Of a stretch of 64,000 nt of DNA, positions 54,301 to 60,300 are shown piece after piece. The stretch lies in NCBI GenBank assembly GCA_022376925.1, contig JAIOJX010000025.1, positions 7,967,141 through 8,031,140 of the forward strand. The letters run 5' to 3'. Every line of letters begins with the position of its first letter. Positions within the stretch are counted from its first letter, which is position 1. The notes under the pieces were generated by a model that was not told the DNA's origin, searched no databases, and saw only the letters and a list, made by a program, of their open reading frames with translations. The stretch is from Tragulus kanchil (taxonomy: Eukaryota; Chordata; Mammalia; Artiodactyla; Tragulidae). The translations under genes were made by a program, and so were the position numbers.

Positions 54301-57300
54301 GGTCATTCTGTAATACTGCTTCATATTTTCCAAGAAGATAGCAATATAAAATATACCTTGTAGGGCTTCCCTGGTGGTCCAGTGGGTAAGGACACCACCT
54401 TGCAGTGCAAGGGGCGCCGGTTCGATCCCTGGCCTGGGAAGATCCCACATGCCGACCGATGTGTCCAATAACCGAGCCGGAGCTCTGGAGTGCATGCACC
54501 CAGAGATGGCGCTCTGCGACAACAGAGACCACTGCGATGGGAGGCCCACACGGGCGAAAGAACAAAGAGGATGAAAATAGATAAGTGAAAGACCAATAGA
54601 AGTGACCTGCCCACCCCTCCCTCCCCAACCCGCCCCCCGCCAAAAATAAATAAATAAGGAAATATTAAAATAGACTTTGTAGATATTTTAAAATAGCTTC
54701 ATGGTGAAATGTTAGAGTGAAGAAAACAGATTATCAAAGACCACATGCAAAAAGTGCAAAAGCAGCATAAATTGAATTGCTCTTCCATTACTATTTAATC
54801 TAGATTTGCCAAAAATGAAATCAATAATAGAACCGAAAGAAATATATGAGACTTTCAGGTAAAATGATTGCAAGCATGTAATAGGAAATAATATGTATAA
54901 TACACATAGGTCCAGTCTTCACATAGAGCAACAGCATATACCAGAAACTATTAATCCTCTTGTTTTTCTCTCTACCTTATTATTTAAACTTAATGTGGAG
55001 AAACACAGATTCTGAATATAGCTGTAAAGTTCAGAATTATTTTTTAGTCTATATAAATATAAACGCCTACCACATTTCTTTCTCTTAGATATTATGTAGA
55101 TAGAACCTTGTCATTTTATGAGATAGTGTTGTCTTCCATAAACTGTATTTCTTTTAAAAAAGTGTATTTTTAATAGAAGTTGTTGTAAGGCACTATTTCA
55201 GTGGGAAAAGAGAAAATAGAGATTTGATTATTGGAATTACAATAACAAAATTACCTATAGGGATTTTAATTATAAATAAAAATATTTTAATAGCCACAAG
55301 TATATTTTACTTTTAAAACTAAAAGCAAGTGGCTTGGGCCGAAATAAATATAAACATGCCTTAGAAAATTCTTAACAGCATGTTAAAACTAGAGCAGAAT
55401 CAGCATATTTCCAGAACATCAAGATTAATTGCAGTACTGTATCCACCACAATAAACAAAAGTAGAGCAACAGAACAGCAATAACTGAAAACATCTGTATT
55501 CTGATACGGTGTGACAGTATAGCTTCATTTCTAGGTTAATTCTCAATCAATACAGTATCCCACTGCTAATTAACAAAGTTATAGCCAGAGCTACATAGTA
55601 CATATCATAGTTCATATTAATGCGATAGGAGGCCCACACGGGCGAAAGAACAAAGAGGATGAAAATAGATAAGTGAAAGACCAATAGAAGTGACCTGCCC
55701 ACCCCTCCCTCCCCAACCCGCCCCCCGCCAAAAATAAATAAATAAGGAAATATTAAAATAGACTTTGTAGATATTTTAAAATAGCTTCATGGTGAAATGT
55801 TAGAGTGAAGAAAACAGATTATCAAAGACCACATGCAAAAAGTGCAAAAGCAGCATAAATTGAATTGCTCTTCCATTACTATTTAATCTAGATTTGCCAA
55901 AAATGAAATCAATAATAGAACCGAAAGAAATATATGAGACTTTCAGGTAAAATGATTGCAAGCATGTAATAGGAAATAATATGTATAATACACATAGGTC
56001 CAGTCTTCACATAGAGCAACAGCATATACCAGAAACTATTAATCCTCTTGTTTTTCTCTCTACCTTATTATTTAAACTTAATGTGGAGAAACACAGATTC
56101 TGAATATAGCTGTAAAGTTCAGAATTATTTTTTAGTCTATATAAATATAAACGCCTACCACATTTCTTTCTCTTAGATATTATGTAGATAGAACCTTGTC
56201 ATTTTATGAGATAGTGTTGTCTTCCATAAACTGTATTTCTTTTAAAAAAGTGTATTTTTAATAGAAGTTGTTGTAAGGCACTATTTCAGTGGGAAAAGAG
56301 AAAATAGAGATTTGATTATTGGAATTACAATAACAAAATTACCTATAGGGATTTTAATTATAAATAAAAATATTTTAATAGCCACAAGTATATTTTACTT
56401 TTAAAAACTAAAAGCAAGTGGCTTGGGCCGAAATAAATATAAACATGCCTTAGAAAATTCTTAACAGCATGTTAAAACTAGAGCAGAATCAGCATATTTC
56501 CAGAACATCAAGATTAATTGCAGTACTGTATCCACCACAATAAACAAAAGTAGAGCAACAGAACAGCAATAACTGAAAACATCTGTATTCTGATACGGTG
56601 TGACAGTATAGCTTCATTTCTAGGTTAATTCTCAATCAATACAGTATCCCACTGCTAATTAACAAAGTTATAGCCAGAGCTACATAGTACATATCATAGT
56701 TCATATTAATCAATTATTCTATGCCCAGTTTGTGTCATGAAAACTGTGCCCTATAAAAATGTATTTTTTCCCCATCATGCCTCTTTTATTTTTTTTATAT
56801 TTATTTTCATCTATCTTTTATTCTTTGGCATGTGTGGGCCTCCCATTGCTGTGGCCTCTGTCGTTGCAGAGCATGGGCTCTGGGTACATGCACTCCAGAG
56901 TGCTGGCTTGCAGTTGGACACACCGGTCCAGCCATTCCGCCGCATGTGGGATCTTCCCAAGCCAGGGATTGAACCAGTGCCCCTTTCACTGCAAGGTGTA
57001 CTCTTTACCCACTGGACCACCAGGGAAGCCCTCTCAGATTCCATTTAAAATATATCTTTCATGATTGCTGATTTTAAGACTTCATTTTTCATAAAGCATT
57101 TATTTGAGTGCTCAACTATGAAGAGTGAAAAAAAACTGCTACCTAAAAAAACTCTTAAGTTAGTACCACTGTTCAACTATATATATATGGCCATTAACAT
57201 TAAAAAACCATTAATTTATTCACTTTAAATAGTGAATTTTATCTCAATAAAGCTATTAAAAAGTCATCCACCTACAGGCAATTTTTTTTTTAATTTAGCC

Positions 57301-60300
57301 TCTTTTATTGGTTTTTTATTTATTTATTTTCATCCATCTTTGTTCTTTGGCATGTGTGGGCCTCCCATTGCTGTGGCCTCTGTCGTTGCAGAGCATGGGC
57401 TCTGGGTACATGCACTCCAGAGTGCTGGCTTGCAGTTGGACACACCGGTCCAGCCATTCCGCCGCATGTGGGATCTTCCCAAGCCAGGGATTGAACCAGT
57501 GCCCCTTTCACTGCAAGGTGTACTCTTTACCCACTGGACCACCAGGGAAGCCCTCTCAGATTCCATTTAAAATATATCTTTCATGATTGCTGATTTTAAG
57601 ACTTCATTTTTCATAAAGCATTTATTTGAGTGCTCAACTATGAAGAGTGAAAAAAAACTGCTACCTAAAAAAACTCTTAAGTTAGTACCACTGTTCAACT
57701 ATATATATATGGCCATTAACATTAAAAAACCATTAATTTATTCACTTTAAATAGTGAATTTTATCTCAATAAAGCTATTAAAAAGTCATCCACCTACAGG
57801 CAATTTTTTTTTTAATTTAGCCTCTTTTATTGGTTTTTTATTTATTTATTTTCATCCATCTTTATTCTTTGGCATGTATGGGCCTCCCATTGCAGTGGCC
57901 TCTCTCACTGCAGAGCACTGGCCCTGGGTGCATGCGCTCCAGAGCACTAGCTTGTAATTGGACACACCAGTCCAGCTGCTCCATGGCACGTGGGATCTTC
58001 CCAGGCCAGGGATCGAACTGGTGCCCCTTGCACTGCAAGGTGGACTCTCTACCCGCTGGACCACCAGGGAAGCCCCCTACAGGCAATTTTTAGGAGCCCC
58101 TCAACTGTCCATTTCAGTGCCGTATGCCTGCTATCAAATAAATCTCAGTATTCTTTACCACTAGTTTGGGGCACACAGATATATGTAAAATATGTGCTAG
58201 TACTCAAAAATATGTTATCTCTAATTCTTAGAATAAAAGAACTTTGATACTGTCTTTCTCCAAGAAATACCAAAAGTTGACACTTACTTATGGCTTATTT
58301 TAAAGTATCAATTTTAAAGAAATGTAATTAAATGAGGCTTTGGCTAATATAAAAATAAATAGAGCCAATTGCTTTGTTTATATATAGTGATTTAAAGTAA
58401 ATTTGTAAAATAAGTATTTGCAATATTAACATATCATTTTTATTATAGCCATTTTTCCACCTCGGATTTTATCTACTCGGCCAGGACAGAAAAGCCCAAT
58501 TATTATTCATGACGAGAATTCCTCTGACAGAGACAGAGAAGACAGCATCACTTATACCACTGTGGACTGGAGAGACTTTATGTGCAAAACGTGGCATCTA
58601 GAACCCACTCTTAGGTAAGTGGTGGGCATATACGTTTACCTATTTCCTGAGTTTATTATGAGAAAAAGGGTGTAAATAATGCAGCAAGTTAAATGTGATT
58701 TACCAAAGACTATTTTCATGTTATTCACTGATAACCCCTACAGCTGTGGACTTTTTACTCATTTTTTGCTTTTGTAAGTGCTTGTAAGGAAGGCAAAATT
58801 AAATGAAAGACTACCGAGAATAGCTCAGCCCCGATTAGCTTTCCACTGTGTGTCCGTCCGTCAGTTAATCAGTAAAAAATGAGAGTAATTTCTCTGTGGC
58901 AGTTGTTGTTATTTTTTTTCTTCATCTCAGAAGGACATTATTTCCAGCTGTTTGAGGTAGCTATAGTAAACTCTTGGTTACTTAGTTTTGCAAGATGCTG
59001 AAGTTATATATCATCATTAATGAACCATTACAATTTTTCACCTATGACAATGTAAATACAGTCTACAGTGTCACAGTCTCTGCATATTAAGCAATATAAA
59101 ACCATCCTGAAGAATCAGATTTAATTCTGTCAGATTCAGATTTCTTTACCATGTCAATGTTCTACTGTAGTCACAACCCCAGCTATATCACATTGTTTTC
59201 ATATAAAAATTACCATAGTATTTTCTAGTTTTAATTACATTAAATTTCTCCCATAATTAGCATTCTTGTGTGTGATTTAAGACTCACAGTCTTCCATATT
59301 ATTTTCCCCTTTCCTCTTATCTGCTCTGTTAATCAAATTTTCATTGTCGAAAATCACGCAGTAACACCATCCAAAAAAAGTACCATGCAACACTCTGCAG
59401 ATGAGACGTATTTCATTTTAAATGACTTTATTATTAACACATATTTATGCAGCAAAATTGTTTCAAACTAACAAGATCTTCATTATTTAGTGGACTTCCA
59501 TATAAACAGAAAGTAGTGATTTTGTGTTAGTTATCTGTATTTAATAGAATTTGTTGTGACCAAATCAAAATATTTTGGTATTAATACTACATACCCTGAT
59601 GAGAAATGTTAATAGTGTCAATACTCGGGAGCAATGTTAAGACACTGCAAAAGGTCCTTATGCAGAAAACTAGTATATATAAATCTCAAATATAATGAAA
59701 TTGACTAAGTATCTTTTAATTTAAAATGAGAATAAAAAGTTAAATTTGGGGCTTCCCCTGGTGGTCCAGTGGGTAAGGACACTGCCTTGCAGTGCAAGGG
59801 GCGCCAGTTCTATCCCTGGCCTGGGAAGATCCCACGTGCCACGGAGCGGCTGGACCGATGTGTCCAATTACCTAGCCGGAGCTCTGGAGCGCATGCGCCC
59901 AGAGCCGGTGCTCTGTGACAACAGAGGCCACCGCGATGGGAGGCCCACAGGAGCCAAAGAACAAAGATGGATGAAAATAGAGAAATGAAAAACCAATAGA
60001 AGTGGCCCGTGGCTCCCCTCCCTCCCCAGCCCAACCCCTGCCCAAAATAAATAAATAAATAAACCTTTTATAAAAAAATAGTTAAATTTGCCATAAACAT
60101 ATTTCTTTTGCTTTTCTTAGAAAACTATCAAGAGACTAGTTAGGTTATTTGACATAGCAGTGGAGAATATGGCTAAAAGCTCAGGCTCTGGGCTTCCCTG
60201 GTGGTCCAGTGGGTAAGGACACCGCCTTGCAGTGCAAGGGGCGCCAATTTGATCTTTGGCCTGGGAAGATCCCACGTGCCGCGGAGTGGCTGGACTGATG

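Larger units (their letters stand above)
52733..54897. repeat. Tandem duplication D19 (period about 1085 bp, intronic, carries a SINE)
   Basis: 52733-53809 matches 53818-54897, with an 8-bp filler. The SINE's C-rich tail differs in length between copies. Confidence 0.92.
52444..58448. other. Intron w25-w26
   Basis: About 6 kb as presented, roughly half of it created by D18-D21. Contains CHR-like SINEs in both orientations; otherwise AT-rich sequence with no visible gene. Confidence 0.75.
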
